Positions 45,486 to 58,812 of a stretch of DNA of 64,000 bases are shown here, in pieces. The stretch spans positions 44,572,305 to 44,636,304 of the forward strand of contig CM041115.1 in assembly GCA_023079485.1 (NCBI GenBank), written 5' to 3'. How positions within the stretch are numbered: the first letter of the stretch is position 1; each line of letters begins with the position of its first letter. Made by a program: the position numbers and the translations under genes. The notes beneath the pieces were generated by a model, which saw only the letters and a program-made list of their open reading frames with translations, made no database searches and had not been told where the DNA came from. Source of the stretch: Archilochus colubris (Eukaryota > Chordata > Aves > Apodiformes > Trochilidae).

Positions 45486-46319
45486 GGCCCGTTAAAGCAA
45501 ATGCAAGTTTTCCACTTAATTTAAATGGTTTTCTTAAAAAGCTCAAAGAAAACCCATGTAACCTCAAACTATGCATCAAGTGAAAGAACTTGAAACCAAG
45601 TCCTCTGTATTTTAAAAATAATTAGTAGGATTTACATTATAAAAAAGGAGACACAATTTCTTTGACTACACATAATGGCTTGTGTGCAAAAATATCTATT
45701 AAGATCACAGGTTTTCAGCAGCAAATTCTGTGCTAGCTAAGATTTTATTATGTAGCTTTGATAAGCAAATGAGACAATGTGGACTGGTGTTCATGTTTCA
45801 GATCCTCAGTTGCCTTAGGAATTATTTCTAGACAACGCCTGAAGCCAAGGCTTGTATTCTTCAGTCCAAAAAAAACACTTTCAGAAAAAATACCCCAGTT
45901 CATCTCCTGAATCTACCACCTTCACAAGATCAGCTAAGGTGAAACAAAACAAATAATCCAAAGAAATAAAATTCCTTCTTATTGTCGTAGTTAAGACAAC
46001 ACGGTTACATATCAACCCCTATGGATAGCGGTGACTGTAACAAAATCCAGAATAAAGAATGGTGATCAGTAGAATTGTATTGATAGAAAATTATTGTGTG
46101 TAATTGCAGACTATGGAATTTGAATTAAGAGTATAAACTTGTTTAAGGGCAGTAAATATCTGCTATATGCCTTCTAAGTCAGAGACAGAATTAAGAAAGT
46201 GGTGAAACCAAATGAAACACCAAGGTTCTAGTGGAGTAATGAAGACAATAAGATTTTCATATCATATTTTTGGTGGGTGGGATGGAGTATATTTAATAGT
46301 AATTCACACAAACTCAGAG
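45486..46319. other. Unique AT-rich sequence, no gene seen
   Basis: Nothing recognised on either strand. No reading frame of note. Confidence 0.6.
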
Positions 46320-47105
46320 AGTAATTTAAGTTGAAGGACGTCTCTAGAACCAGCTTGTCCAATCTCCTCAAAGCAGGGCTAACTTCAGGTTAAGTCAGGT
46401 CGTTCAGGGTCTTGCCTAGATACATTCTGAAAATATGCAAAGATAGAGATGCCATGACTTCTCTGTGCAACGTGTCCCAGCATGTCTCCCACACCATGGT
46501 GAAGAGTTTTTCCTTTAAACATGGTGCAAGTTCCCCCTGCTGCTATATGCACCTGCTGCTTCCTGTCCTTTCACTGGACAACCCTGAGACAAGTCTGGCT
46601 CCATCTCCTCTGTGAAGGCAGCAGTAAGATCTCAGCTTAATTCTCTCTTCCAAGCCATTGGAGTTGCCTTGGACTCTCCTTGTATGGCAACCTCCTCTGG
46701 ATCCCTAAGCTCCCATTTCCAAAGGCTGTCTTGTACTGGGTCCCCAGGCTGAACACCCTTGAAGCAGCCTCACAAGTACATAATGGGGTGAGTAATTACT
46801 TCCCTCAACATGCTGGCTGTATTTTTGCTAACACTGCTGAATTTGCATCTCTGCCTTCCTCACTGCAAGGGTACATTGCTGACTCAGCTTGACTGGGGCC
46901 CATCATTCTTTTTCTGGGTCCCTAGGTCCCTTGGGTCTGCATCCCCTGGATTCCAGCCTCCGCTGCTGTCCAGTTTTACCCCTGCACAGATGCAAGACTT
47001 TGGATTTACTTTTATTGATAAATACCATGCCAAATTTTGTTTCATTGGAGAAGCCATATCAAAAGCCTTGCTAAAGAAGTCAAGTCATAAATTTAGCAGT
47101 AAGTG
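46320..47105 (-). mobile_element. Old, diverged CR1 LINE fragment
   Basis: In reverse orientation the blocks follow CR1 order: TTGAAGGACGTCTCTAGAACC and CTTGTCCAATCTCCTC (3' UTR), GGTGAAGAGTTTTTCCTTTAA, CCTGAGACAAGTCTGGCTCC, the CTCTTCCAAG segment, GTCCCCAGGCTGAACACCC, ATGCAAGACTTTGGATTTAC, and finally ATCAAAAGCCTTGCTAAAGAAGTC. These correspond to the ORF2 C-terminal and palm-downstream regions in reverse. Many indels break all frames. Divergence is far greater than at 120-985 or 60940-61990, so this is an older subfamily. The 5' limit near 47105 is approximate. Confidence 0.8.
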
Positions 47106-50105
47106 CTAAGGAAAAAAAAATGAAGGCATAAACACAGAACATAAATACCTATCCCTGCCCTATTCAATAGGTTTAGCACTGAACAACTCTAAAGGAAGCC
47201 CTGGGCTTTTTTGAATATGCAAAATGCCTTAACAATCTTCAAGCTCTAGTTCAGCAAGTTAGCTCAAGTCAGTTTGTGAGAGCTGTGTGGCTCTCACTAC
47301 AGCTCATGCACATGAGGAGCTTGAGGTTGTAGCAGATACATCTTGCCGAGTATCCTAACTAGCTAAAGGTCTTTAATGGTGTTGGCTGGTGTAGGTGTGT
47401 TCCAAGAACCTTCAGATACAAAGGGAGTATCATACATTTTTGTATTATTAAAGAAAACAGACGATTAAGGACTTCAGGGAAAATACAGGTTAACATGAAG
47501 GCCAGGAAGGAAGAATGATAAGTGAAGGTGATCTAATATAGAATTAGATAGATTCCTATATAGAATATAGGAAGACTTTCATGCCAATATTATAAAAATG
47601 TGGCAACTTTTTGTTATGTATTACTAATGAAAGGGAAAAACAGTTCTCCACAGAAAAAGATGGCAAATGGCTATAAGATTAGTCAAAAATACACAAAACC
47701 CCAGAGTAAAGATCAGGGGCTCTGGATGAAACTGTGTTATAAAAATGGAATATGTTTCATTTGCTTAAAGGTTCAGAAGTGGAGCAGAGACAAGAACAAA
47801 TTTACTTGAATTTAATTGAATTTTATGGCAAATACAGGGACAAGCCCGCTAGACAGTTAATTTAATGTCTGACTTTTCCTACTGACATGGTAGCTGAAGC
47901 AATACCTCCAGTCTATTTCAGTCTTTTCTGTTCATAATGTTATCTACATTTAATTTAAGCATATTCATTTGATGAAAACCATTCAGTCATTTCTGTTGAT
48001 TTTTTAACTTTTTCTCAAATATTTGTTTTTTTACATTTTGGTATACATTATACTTTTCTTTTTGAATAAAAAAAATAGTTTTTGATTACTAAATCAAAGT
48101 AAGAACAAGCAAGCCTCTCATTAGCAACAAGAAAAACAGAAGTATATCTAGACTCCTTCAAAAAGCAGGCTGTATTATTTTCTAATTATTTCCATAACCC
48201 TTAGAAAGACACATTTCCCAAGAGAGCATCTGAAATAATAATTGGCTATTAGGAAATGAGTAGAAAATGCAGCAGATTTAGTAGGCATATTAAGAGAGAA
48301 GGAGAGGATTGAGCACCTGGGAGAGAAACATGCTTTAGTATTCATTCAGCTGGCTGTTATTTCTCACGGTCTGGAAAAAAACATACATCACTTCTCATTC
48401 TTCAGTGACACAGGTGATTCAGAGAGTTTTACACTACAAATACTTCTCTTTTAAGAAAAGTATTTCAAGTACCTGATTGTTATATGAGAAGGTATGAAAT
48501 TTTGCCAGAAGTGCTTAGAAAATATTTTTTACAAATAGGATCCAAGATGACAATTGTGCCTCAGAAATACTTTTTAACATCTCAGAAAGTTAGTATCCTC
48601 ATTCTTCCCTTCTACCAATTTAGATGAAAATGCCTGGTTTTGCCTTACTACTAGGAGTGGTAGGAACACACTTTCTAATCAAGAACCATTGGACATTTGT
48701 ACTTCTAAAACACGGACTTGTCCAGTTTTTGCAAAATCTATTAATCTATTTTGCAGATGAACCAGATCTTTTTAATTCGTGGATTGTGTAAGAACAAGGA
48801 GGAGAATGCCTTTCATTCTGGCATTTTCATGTGAAATATGATGACCCAGCTAGATGCTGATTCTGATAGATCCTTTTCAAGTTTTTTTTTTTTAATCTGT
48901 GCTTTTAGCATGCATAAAAGCATCACTTTTCATCTACAAATAATTCATTTTGTGTGAAAAGCTGTTGCAAACAAATTAAGGTGGGTATCTCTCTATTCCC
49001 TTGTTTCTCACTCCCTACACATGCACATTAATTGCAAGCAGAAAGCACAAATGACACTATATACTCCACAGCATCTGCTCACGCCTTAATTAATTCAACC
49101 TTCATGCAGCCCCCATAGCAACAAAGCACAACAGACTACCCTGACGTGGAATATTCAATTGAGCATCTAATGCTATGTACTTTATTCAAATTACAGCCAC
49201 AGAATTACTTCTGTGTTAGAAATGTTAGTTCTGATGGGAAAAGGATGAGCTTTGCTCTACTTGACCCCTCCTCATGCATTACCTCATTAAAATGTATAAT
49301 GGCATTCAAGCTAAGTCACATTAAAGTAGACATGCTCTTTTTCAAACCCTAAGAAAGAAGCCTGTTATGACTTTTTAATGTTTAAAACAAAACAGAAAAT
49401 GGATAGGAATATCTTGCAGTGCTGCACCTGCGACTCATATCATAAAGGTGATTATGAAAACACAGATAGCAAAGAAGTATTCCTTGCTCTATTCCCTATC
49501 TCTGTAGTCCTTTTGTCCTATCAGCTTGGGCTTCAAGCATAAAATTGCACTACAAGATGTGATCCCCACTAATTAAATCTTAATGGAGGCTGCAGTAACA
49601 GCAGCTTGCTATGGCTGATGAAAGAGGTGCTTATTTCAGCTGTTGGGTGGACAAGAGGCACCCACCCTTGGTTTCCAGCTGCACCATCTCTAGCTGTGCT
49701 GAATGAGGCACTGGACTGGATGTCTCCATCATAACAACGAGGCTGCTCTGCCAGCCAGGCAACAGGAAACCCTGCTCCCTAGGAATGACAACCTTGCCTC
49801 AGCCCCTCCAGCAACAGCAGTCCCAATGGCCGAAGGCCACGAGAAACCCATTGCCAACCCAGCTTCTCCCATAGCTGCATGGCACTGTGAAGCTGTTTGG
49901 ATAAAATCTCTTAGGCCAGCCTCAAAGAGGGAAGCACTAGCTGTCCCTGCTGTTTTCCATCCCCCAGGAACAGCTGTGGGAAGGCACTGGCAGAGGACCC
50001 CTTTGCCACCAGCCCAGCCTCCCATCGTCGGGCTGGAGCAGGGGGTTGCATGGGCTCAGAGTTATCCCTGCCAGTTATCACCCTGTAAAACCACAAATTA
50101 TCCCT
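47106..50105. other. AT-rich non-coding sequence; GC-richer patch at the right end
   Basis: No recognised gene. Several T-rich runs occur (about 48000-48080 and 48885). At 49620-50090 a GC-richer patch yields a 162-codon plus-strand frame (49703-50191) whose C-terminal third is translated A-rich repeat. The peptide is Pro/Ala/Thr-rich with no domain, and is probably non-coding. Confidence 0.5.
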
Positions 50106-50186
50106 GTGTAAAAACAAAACAAAGCAAAACACCACCAGAAACAAACAAAGAAAACAAAACAAAAAACGAACAAAATAAAAAAACGT
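50106..50186. repeat. A-rich AAAAC/AAACA simple repeat
   Basis: Degenerate AAAAC-type units interrupted by G and C, ending in AAATAAAAAAA. Low-complexity tract. Confidence 0.9.
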
Positions 50187-53100
50187 GGTGAGTGACTCAA
50201 GAAGGGACTTGGGTCTGACAGCAAGTGGGTGGGGAGGTGGCAGGAGTAGACAGCTTCAGGCTGTGACTGTGCACCAGTGACAAGAAGATGGAGGGCACTT
50301 TGGCTTGGAAAACCTCTGAGTGTTTGCATTTCATACACTGCCAGATCTTTCCTCTGGGTATTAAATTACAGCTTTAGACACTGACAGCATACACACAGAG
50401 TTGAAAAGAATTATTTTGCTATTGTATGCAGACAACTATGTTGCTGTGACGGCATGTACAAATTAAATGTTAATCTGAGTCCAGGGATAATCTAATTATT
50501 GCTTCCTTTTGAAGTAAGAGGAACAATATTTACTGAGTAAATTATGGACCTCTAAAGGTAAAACTTGCTTTGAAGATTAAACAACACACATGGTGCTAGT
50601 GATTATAACCATACCTGACCCTTGTTGCTTTGTAAAAATGTAAATTAATTTTGAATTTTCACAGAGATATTGCATTTCAGAAACCACTACTTGTCAAATG
50701 CCTTTTAACAGTAGCTGAAATAGCAGCATAACAGAGAGTACCAATACACAAGAAGCAGCTTGTGTGATGTGGCACACAGCCACTCTACAATACAGAAAAA
50801 ATCACCATTTTATCACAGAGGGGACAAAGGCAACATGGAGAAACTGTCTTCAACCATCATGTGCCAGGCTCGTGGCCCAGGAGCACACCTATGCCCTCAG
50901 GGACAAGAGCACTGGCAGCCCTAGCCAGATGCCTGCTGGAAAAACACACAGATCATCCGGGGTTTGTGCTGGGGGGAGATCACAGTATGTCAATGGACCT
51001 AGAGGCAAGACCTCTCCTGTTAAACAGGAGCGTTTAACAGCTCTAGCAGGACCAGACAGTGCAACCTCACATGCCTCCTCTGCCAACTGTGGATCCTCAG
51101 TCCATAAAAAAGTCTTCCCATGGATGGAAACAATCCTTCCTGCTACCTGACTGTGAATTTTTGTGCCACATTAAGCCCGGTCACTCATATTCAGCTTCAC
51201 TTTCAACACTACAGTTATCTAGTTATTTAATTATATACTAAACCCCAGTAAACAAAAACCCCAGATAAACAATAACAAATTGTTGTTAAAATAACAATAA
51301 ACACCTACAGGGATTTTTTGCATTGGTAACTCCGTGAACACTGTACAGAAGAAGCAGTTTCCACTATATCTTGTGCTCTTTATTTCCCTAAGCACTTATT
51401 TTTGAGTCTGTATAGCTTTGTCTGACAGTTCATCATCTGAGCTTGAAAAACATTTGTGTTGAAGGGGAACATTTTGCCTGAGTCTTTCAAGGTTGGATTC
51501 ATGTCTACATGTTCCAAATATCTGACAGCCTTCTGATCTCTTTTATGTTCAGGCCCTACTCTGTAATTACCCCATAACTGCTGACAGAAGTTACAGAAAT
51601 AATAGGCTGCAAGCATCTGAGCAATGTTTAGGGAAATGTTTATGCTTATCAGAAGGCAATTGGGAAATCAAGTGGTGAGCAGTAATAGAGTTACATTTAA
51701 TTCACATTATAGATGGCAGGAGTGCATTCTGGGGAATTTCAGTTGCCCAGATGTTCTGAGCTCCCAGTTTCCCAAAAGGAAGAGAAGTTTGAATTTGGTA
51801 TCTGTAGACGATACTCTGTTATTCATGTTCAGAACATCTAAGAAGCATGTCAGAGTCCCAGCCATTTCATGGGTTTTTTATTTCTTAAGACTCCAAAGGA
51901 GTCCTGCCTGCAGGACAAGCAGAAGTGACTAACCTCCTACAAATAAACTAAACTGCTTTTTGGTGGTCTCATGCAGTGCTGATGTATTGTCTTTGAAAGT
52001 TCTTATCCAGATCTCTTTGAAGAGCTATGCTGCAAATCAAATGAAAACAGCTGGAGTCAGAATTAGAAAGGGAATTGTTTCTGCTGTGCAAACCAAGATT
52101 TCCAGTGAAAGTGCCTTAGCCTTTGTCAATAACTACTTCATATTGTGGAATACCCTTCATTCCTTTTACATGCCACGAGTGGTTTCCCAGAGCTGTAAGG
52201 CACCTTTCACTACCTGCACACAACCCTGTAACCTCAAGACAGGTACCAGAGGGTTAAGAGCCAGATAGGGGAGTGACCTGACTGATACAACAGTTCTCTT
52301 GGGGTTTCACCACTCTGCTCTGGGGAAAACCAGGGTTGAACAAGCAGCTGGCTCCCAGCATGACCTATGGCATCAGCTTCAGCAGCACTGACTGGCTTAG
52401 TCCTCCCACAGCTGGGTTTTCTGTGTTATCAAGCTGCCAGCAATGTCCAGCTGACAGAGAGATACCAGTCCCAGAGCTGGAACCCTTCCCTCTGAACCTA
52501 GGGTTCTTCTTAAGAGCCACCTGGAGGAACAAGGTGAGCACCTGCAGTTTCTCAGGGAGTTCACACTACATCTGTAGACCAGCCACAAGCAAGCTTTGCC
52601 TCCTGTACTGAGTTTCACCTCTTTGTAAAAAGTTCTGATGTGCCAGACACAGAAAAAATATCAACCATGCCCTCTAGTCGGGAGTGTTAGATGTTCACCG
52701 AGGACCTAAAGCTCATGAAAAGTTATCAGGAAGAAGGCCTGGGCATCAAATGGAAGGTAGTCTGATGTGACTAAGATGTGTTCCACAGCATTTAACAGCA
52801 GCAACAGGATTTCCTACATTCTGATTACTTAATACCCAGGTATTTTGCATGGCTGTAGTCTAGATATCAAATGAAGTTCAGCTGAGGTCAGGACATCATA
52901 TTTCCATGGGGGGGATAGGATCTTCAAACTATCTGGTAGAAGGAAGGGAATCTTACAGATGCAGCTATGTGCAAGCTTTTTCTGTTCATACAGCATCTAT
53001 AAGCATGAGCATCTTCAGTGATCTGAAGACAGGGAATGTAGACCATCTTCAGTTCATTGGGCTGTTCCTTTGTGCAGGCTTTGTTGTTAGCAGTGGTAAC

Positions 53101-56100
53101 CCAGGTTATCAAAAGGTTCACATCTCTGCATAGCTCCTGTAGGCATAGTTTGGCAGTTTATGGAAAGTTGGTAAGAGAGTTCCCTTGGGTCTGTTAAACA
53201 GCTTCCATAGAAGAAATTCTTTGTTTCAGCTCTCATGCTTCATTGTGACTTCCATAAATATCCAATCCTCACTGTATCTGGCACTGGATTTTTACCAAAC
53301 TGCATCTAACCGGTTTTCAGATTATAAATCTAACAAACAATAGATAGTGTTAGGATGATTGATTTTTTTTTTCTCCAAATACAAAATCTTGTGTTATGAA
53401 GAAGCCTTTAAAACATCCCATAGTAGGGAACACTCTTCCTGCCTTCTCTATATGCAGACCTCCTTTTCTAATGTTTCTTTTCTCACCTCCTGCTCTCTAC
53501 TCTGAGTATTTCAAGACCCAACGTCAGAATTCAGTAGGTGCTTCAGAGCTCTCTGTGGCAGCCATGCCATGTAAGGGGTGGGAACATCTTTATCTGAGGC
53601 TGAGTGAGCAAAAAGAAGAAAATAGTGCATAACTGATCCCTAGAAAACACAGGGAACATTCTGGGAATCTTGGAGCCAACCACTGACCTGAATAGAGCTG
53701 CTGCCAACACTGCTCTGCATGTCAGTGAAAAACACTGATATTCCAAGGTGACTTACCTGGATATTTCACCAACACAGCCCACAGAACAGTTCTTCCACAA
53801 TCCTCTTAGTCTTCAGTGTTCTCCTGATGCAAAACTAAGAAGCCTAATAGTCTATTGTCTGATGAACTTTTACAGAGCAAAGGTCTCTATTAACAAGAAC
53901 TCTTTATATTAATGCCAGCCAGGTTATCCTTTGAGGTTTTTCCTTTATACTGAAGAAATGCAACACCCTGGTTTCATATCAGCCTGCCAAAGGCAGCCTT
54001 CATGCAAAATTCAAGCCATTGAATTCAGGCCATCCTGACAGTCTTATCTCAGAACTTGGCAGCAAGTGAGATAGGAAAACCTTTTTGGAGGCTAACATGT
54101 AGCTGTCCTTTGAACTAAGATTACTGAGAATATTCACAGCTACTCCGCAGTGCTTCTACATCCAGATCTACACTAGGGAAGAGAAAAAACCAAATACGTT
54201 CACTTACCTTGGCAAAAATAAGTCACAAACTGCAATTCCATAAGAAAAAGCAAACATCCAACCTGTTATAGTACGCAAATACCTACGCTGTTTCTACTTC
54301 TGTAGTACAAACTGGGAAGCTTGGCTTTGGCTGGGAAGGAGTTGGGGCTGAAAATCTTTTCAAATAGAAAAGTCACTAGAAGGTATCCAGGCAGTCAGAC
54401 TATTACCTCATTTTTCATCAAAGGCACAAGGCAAACTGCCTCATCTGCAAATCGTTTTGCTTTCGAAATTCAGCCAGTGCAAGTTGTACACATTACTTAC
54501 TACAGTAAATACTCTTTGCTTTTCTCTGAATGAACAACACTATGATCATGATTTTATTATCCTTACGGCACATTACTACAGAATTTGCACCTACTTTATT
54601 AAGAAGCTGTGAAAAATCTTACTCTTACTCTGAATAGGTGGCATGTAAATGAATGCAGCCCACAGGACAATGATTGCTGTTCCTTACATGGCAAATAAAA
54701 GATGTTGGGGTTTTTTTATCACTTCACTTCAGTAAACAATCTTTGGTGAGTGTTGCTGAAAGCCTAATCTGTACCTAATTTAGTGGTTCAAAAAATATAC
54801 ATGGATAAGCTCTATGAAAAATCTCTTAAAAATGAAGCTAAGTCTGTTGTTTACCTTAATGGTCAAAAAACAGCCAAGCGAAGCTTTTGCTTTATTTTGG
54901 CCTCACTCTGAATGCATTCTAAGTGACTGAATGCATAAATCCAAGGCTACGGGTCCAGCATACTGTAAGCTTGACCCTTTATGAATTTCTTCTTTACTGT
55001 TTCCATAGATCTGCTAGAAAAAAAACCTTTTGTTGTGATTTTCCCTTTGAAATCTCTCAAAGTTGTTAGATATGGCAGGTCTACTAGCATGCAACACTAT
55101 GGAGGAAATGCTGGACAGAATCAAGGCATTACAGTAAAAAACATCCCCCACACCCCTGTTTTTAAATGATGGAAGAGAGTTTAAAAAAGAGAAAAAACTA
55201 AGAGAAAGCTCAGCCTGGTGCATTGGAGATTTGTGGCACAGAAACTGCTCCTTAAATTTAAACACTGAAATTAATTACTAAATTTGATTTTGAGCTTTCA
55301 TAGGCAAAATGCCTTGAGAAGCAGGGCAAAAAGAAAGCACAATATATAGGATGAGTTAAAAATAAAAACAACAGGCCTTGAAAATAATCCCACTTCAAAA
55401 TAAAGTAAAAAAAGTGAAGGGGTGAACGTCCAGATATATTTTTCTAATTAAAAAACTAGACTAATCATTAATACATGCGTGACGATGGCAAAAAATGCAG
55501 CCTGCTAAAATGTCTGAGTCTCACAGGGGCTGCATTTACATTCTTTTATGTATTAAGAAATGCCTAAATAATGGACAGAGTTCAGGGGTGAATAATACAT
55601 CTTGTTATAAAGAGCACCTGCCGAGACCATACTGGTCTATAGTTTAAACATTTTTAAATTAAAATACCTAAATCTAGAGGCCACCTGTTTCCTGCCTTTG
55701 CCTTCTTTGAGTGCCAGAAGTTTTACTGTAAACACAGGTGAGCAAAATATGATGCTGCCTGATGTTAGAGGACCCAAGGAATTTGCACAACAGCTGAAGT
55801 CCCAGCCAGCTGTTTTTAGACTCCCAGACCCTCAATTAAAACTGATGAGAGAAGCAGTATCCTCCCTTCCTTTCCCAGTGGCAAGTCCCTTACATGGGAA
55901 TTCCCACACCAGGCTGGGACAGCAGCTATCCATCCAGCAGCTTGGATTTGACAGTAACCAGTACCAGATGTTTCAGAGAAGGCATAATAAAATGCAGAGT
56001 GAGTAATCGTGGAGAAAACTAGTCTGTTTTCCCCAATTTCCCACTGTCTCTGAGCAATGCCCATATCCTGGGATATACTGCATCCCAAGGACTTGGTCTG

Positions 56101-57860
56101 GCTATGCAGAAATTTGCCAAAAAGCTGTCCAGATGGCAACACTGAATTCATTGCTGAATGGTAAAACAGAGAGACAGGGGACTATCCTTACCCTAAGACT
56201 CTTAAGAGAGCTTGGATTCCCATTTTAATTTCAGTCTGTGAAATGTAAAGAAGGTAAAACATTTCCAGAAATCCTAAGAAGATTTTAGGTTTTTTTCTCT
56301 TATAAGGAGACATGAGGAAGCACTGTCAGGTGAGCAGGAGTCTTGAAGGCTGGAAATGGAAACTGGAAAATACAGCTGCAGGGCCAGTCTTTCCCTGATG
56401 ACACTGGCGTGTGAGTTAATACCAACTGGGAATCAGGTACTGCTCATCAAGGTGGTCAGTTGCCCAGTTGTTGGCTGAAGATACCAACTGGATGGCTAAT
56501 CTGGTAGCCCAGAAAACTCTGCTTTTGAGCATTCCCACTAGCTCGGCAGTACCTTGAGATGAATCCTCCATATCAGGAAACCCTTCTTGACGAACATCTA
56601 CTACCTGAAACTCTGCTTAGGGTAAAATGGGCACCACTTGGGGCTCATCAAGACAAGTGGGCAGGGACAATCCTGTGCAACTCTGCCCCGTGAGCTGGGC
56701 AGATGTGATGCAGAAGCTCTGCCTGATGCAGGAGCTGTGCATCTGCATCTCTGCCACCCTGCTGCTGGTCCCATCAGCCAGGCTAAGCAGCACCTTGACA
56801 GTCTAGTGGACTGCCTGTGCCTGCCTGTGCCTGGAGTACATCTTTCCCTGGCCTGGACCAAAGCAGACAGCACCTGAAGCAGGGCAGGCTGCAAACCAGG
56901 CAAGGAGCTTGTCTGGACCTGGCAATGAACCAAAGTTACAAGTTTTCAGAAATGCACAGAACATTTATTCCATTCAGAAGAGGTATACAATTATTTCTGA
57001 AAGACAGAAAGGCACAAAATAGGTCCTATTTTCTTACTGCCTTATGCACTTTTCATTCCTGTGAACCTGAAATCAGGAAGCTAGCTAGCTTGCTCCTCTA
57101 TGGAAAATCAGCAGAGTTTCAGAAGGATCTGTTTATCTAAAAGCCTACCATTTTTCCCTTTCTTTCAAGGACCAGTGAGATGGTTCCATCTGGTAAATTG
57201 TAATGGGTAAGGGCACTTACTGAAATGATGTACAGTTATTACAATAACAAAGTGTTTTACAACATCTCTGCACAGAAACTGGCAACAGTACCAAAATTAG
57301 GGTAAGCTTTGAGACATGAACAAACACACTTACAATTATGTAATTATGCTGAGACCATAACAAGCATTCTCTTGAGAGCAGTTCCTGAGCTAGGGGACAA
57401 GGAAAATTACATGATGGTTACGAATACGTAGCACACTTCAGAGAAGACTATAGCCATCAATCTTAACATTGCTGTCCTCTCATTATATCACAACTGTCGT
57501 AAGGTTACTGATTCATACTCTGAAGTCTCAAATAGCAGTCCCATCTCTCAGCCCTTTTAAAAAAGAAGGCTTAAGAGAAAATCAACAGTAGTTTTCACAT
57601 CTCTTCACAATTGCAAAACATTACGTCTATCTTGCTACACACTACTTCTTGCAAAGCATTTGAAATCATGTCATAAATTAAAGATTTGCAAAGGATTGAA
57701 AATAACTTAAGTGTTATATTTATCATAGGTAAAATCTTGCATTTAATATCAAATACTACCCTTAAAGCCATTTAGTCATACAGAGAGAGCAAACACAGAC
57801 ATTCAGAAAAGCAAACACAACTACATTTCCACAATGCTACCAAAATTAAAAAACGAGCCA
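50187..57860. other. Non-coding sequence with scattered splice-like motifs, no confirmed gene
   Basis: No recognised gene or repeat family. A 9-bp perfect hairpin is at 51017-51040. Weak exon-like intervals were noted at 52436-52532 plus (AACAAG/GTGAGC donor), 53757-53824 minus (stop near its 3' end in the open phase) and 54212-54233 minus (22 nt). If 57861-58021 is a last exon, its 3' UTR would lie just left of 57861, where an ATTAAA signal is present on the minus strand near 57740. Confidence 0.45.
51017..51040. repeat. Perfect inverted repeat (9-bp stem, 6-nt loop)
   Basis: CTGTTAAAC (51017-51025), loop AGGAGC, GTTTAACAG (51032-51040). Function unknown, possibly chance. Confidence 0.9.
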
Positions 57861-58021
57861 TCAGAGATAAACAATCTTCTCTTCTACTCTGCCTCCACTT
57901 TCTGCATCCTGCAGGTCCACAGGCTGGTGGTTCAGCAGCACTGTGTCTGCCTGTGGCAGTGGGATGGATCCCTGATCCTGAATGCTTGTCTGGGGACACC
58001 GGGTCTCCGATGCATTCAGAC
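57861..58021 (-). other. Candidate 3'-terminal coding exon, unknown protein
   Basis: On the minus strand a strong acceptor (GTCCTTTCTCTTGTTTGTTACAG) precedes base 58021. The following sequence is open as two bases plus 52 codons and a TGA stop at 57861-57863. The peptide begins LNASETRCPQTS, includes ADTVLLNHQPVDLQD and ends SGGRVEEKIVYL. Its polar, evenly mixed composition resembles a C-terminal tail. AT-rich sequence with an ATTAAA signal about 120 bp beyond the stop fits a 3' UTR. Another phase (57772-58116) is also open, which weakens the case. I do not recognise the protein. A possible partner upstream on the same strand is 59309-59354, but its exit phase (0 or 2) does not fit the phase-1 entry, so an intervening exon would be needed. 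Confidence 0.3.
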
Positions 58022-58790
58022 CTGTAACAAACAAGAGAAAGGACATGTGACAATGCATCCTCTGCCATGCCCAAGATAGGACAAAGATCAAATTCTGACT
58101 CCATCATTAGCACCATTTTCTGGTTTACTGCATCTGCCTAGAAAGAAAACCATTGCTGTATTACAAATTATACGACAGCCTGGCGAGAGGTACTGTAGTC
58201 ACGTTTACTGCAACCTGTTCAGGACTGTCCACTGTTATCCGAGGGATAACCACTGTTACTGTGTTTGCAATACAAGAAATTCATACCCATACTTCACTAA
58301 CCACACAATAATGGAACTGCATAAATGCTTTCAGAGTTGGGCTGGAGGGAAACATACAGTACATATTTAATACTCTCATTAGTAATAATACAATTGTAAA
58401 ATTAATGCAAGTTGCCATCATTCTATTTGCAAGCCTTCCTTTTATGGGTGAAAAAGAATCAGCTAAGAAAAAACAAGGGAAAAGTCTACTTGACTAGCAC
58501 TTGCTGTCTGTAACACAATTATACTCGTATTCAGCTTTTTCTGCCAAGTTTATCTGCACGAGTTTATTTGCACAAATGCTCTGTTCTTGTCTCAGTCTTT
58601 AGGTGTGACATGAAGATAATACTTGTGCTCAAACACTAAGAAATTATTTTAAAAGTATCTTCATATGTTATCTAATTTTCTTCTACAAATGCAAAGAATC
58701 AGGTACTAGTTTTACAGCACTGAAGTCTGAAGGCTTTTGTGATGATCTCGAAAAACCCAAACAAAAAACCCAACCCAAACAACAAAAAAA

Positions 58791-58812
58791 GAAAACCCAC
58801 AGTTGGGTTTTC
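58791..58812. repeat. Perfect inverted repeat (9-bp stem, 4-nt loop)
   Basis: GAAAACCCA (58791-58799), loop CAGT, TGGGTTTTC (58804-58812), at the end of an AAACCC-like A/C-rich tract. Confidence 0.9.

Noticed and set aside
49703..50191. 162-codon Pro/Ala/Thr-rich frame
   Set aside because: The C-terminal third is an A-rich simple repeat; the rest has no domain and overlapping open frames on the other strand, as expected for a GC-richer non-coding patch.
53757..53824. 68-nt minus-strand exon candidate with a strong donor
   Set aside because: All three phases contain a stop, so it could only be untranslated or a decoy.
56540..56640. Possible additional CR1 fragment (CCCTTCTTGACGAACATCTA)
   Set aside because: Only a short resemblance to the CR1 CTTCTTCCTAACATCTAA block; flanking CR1 order is absent.
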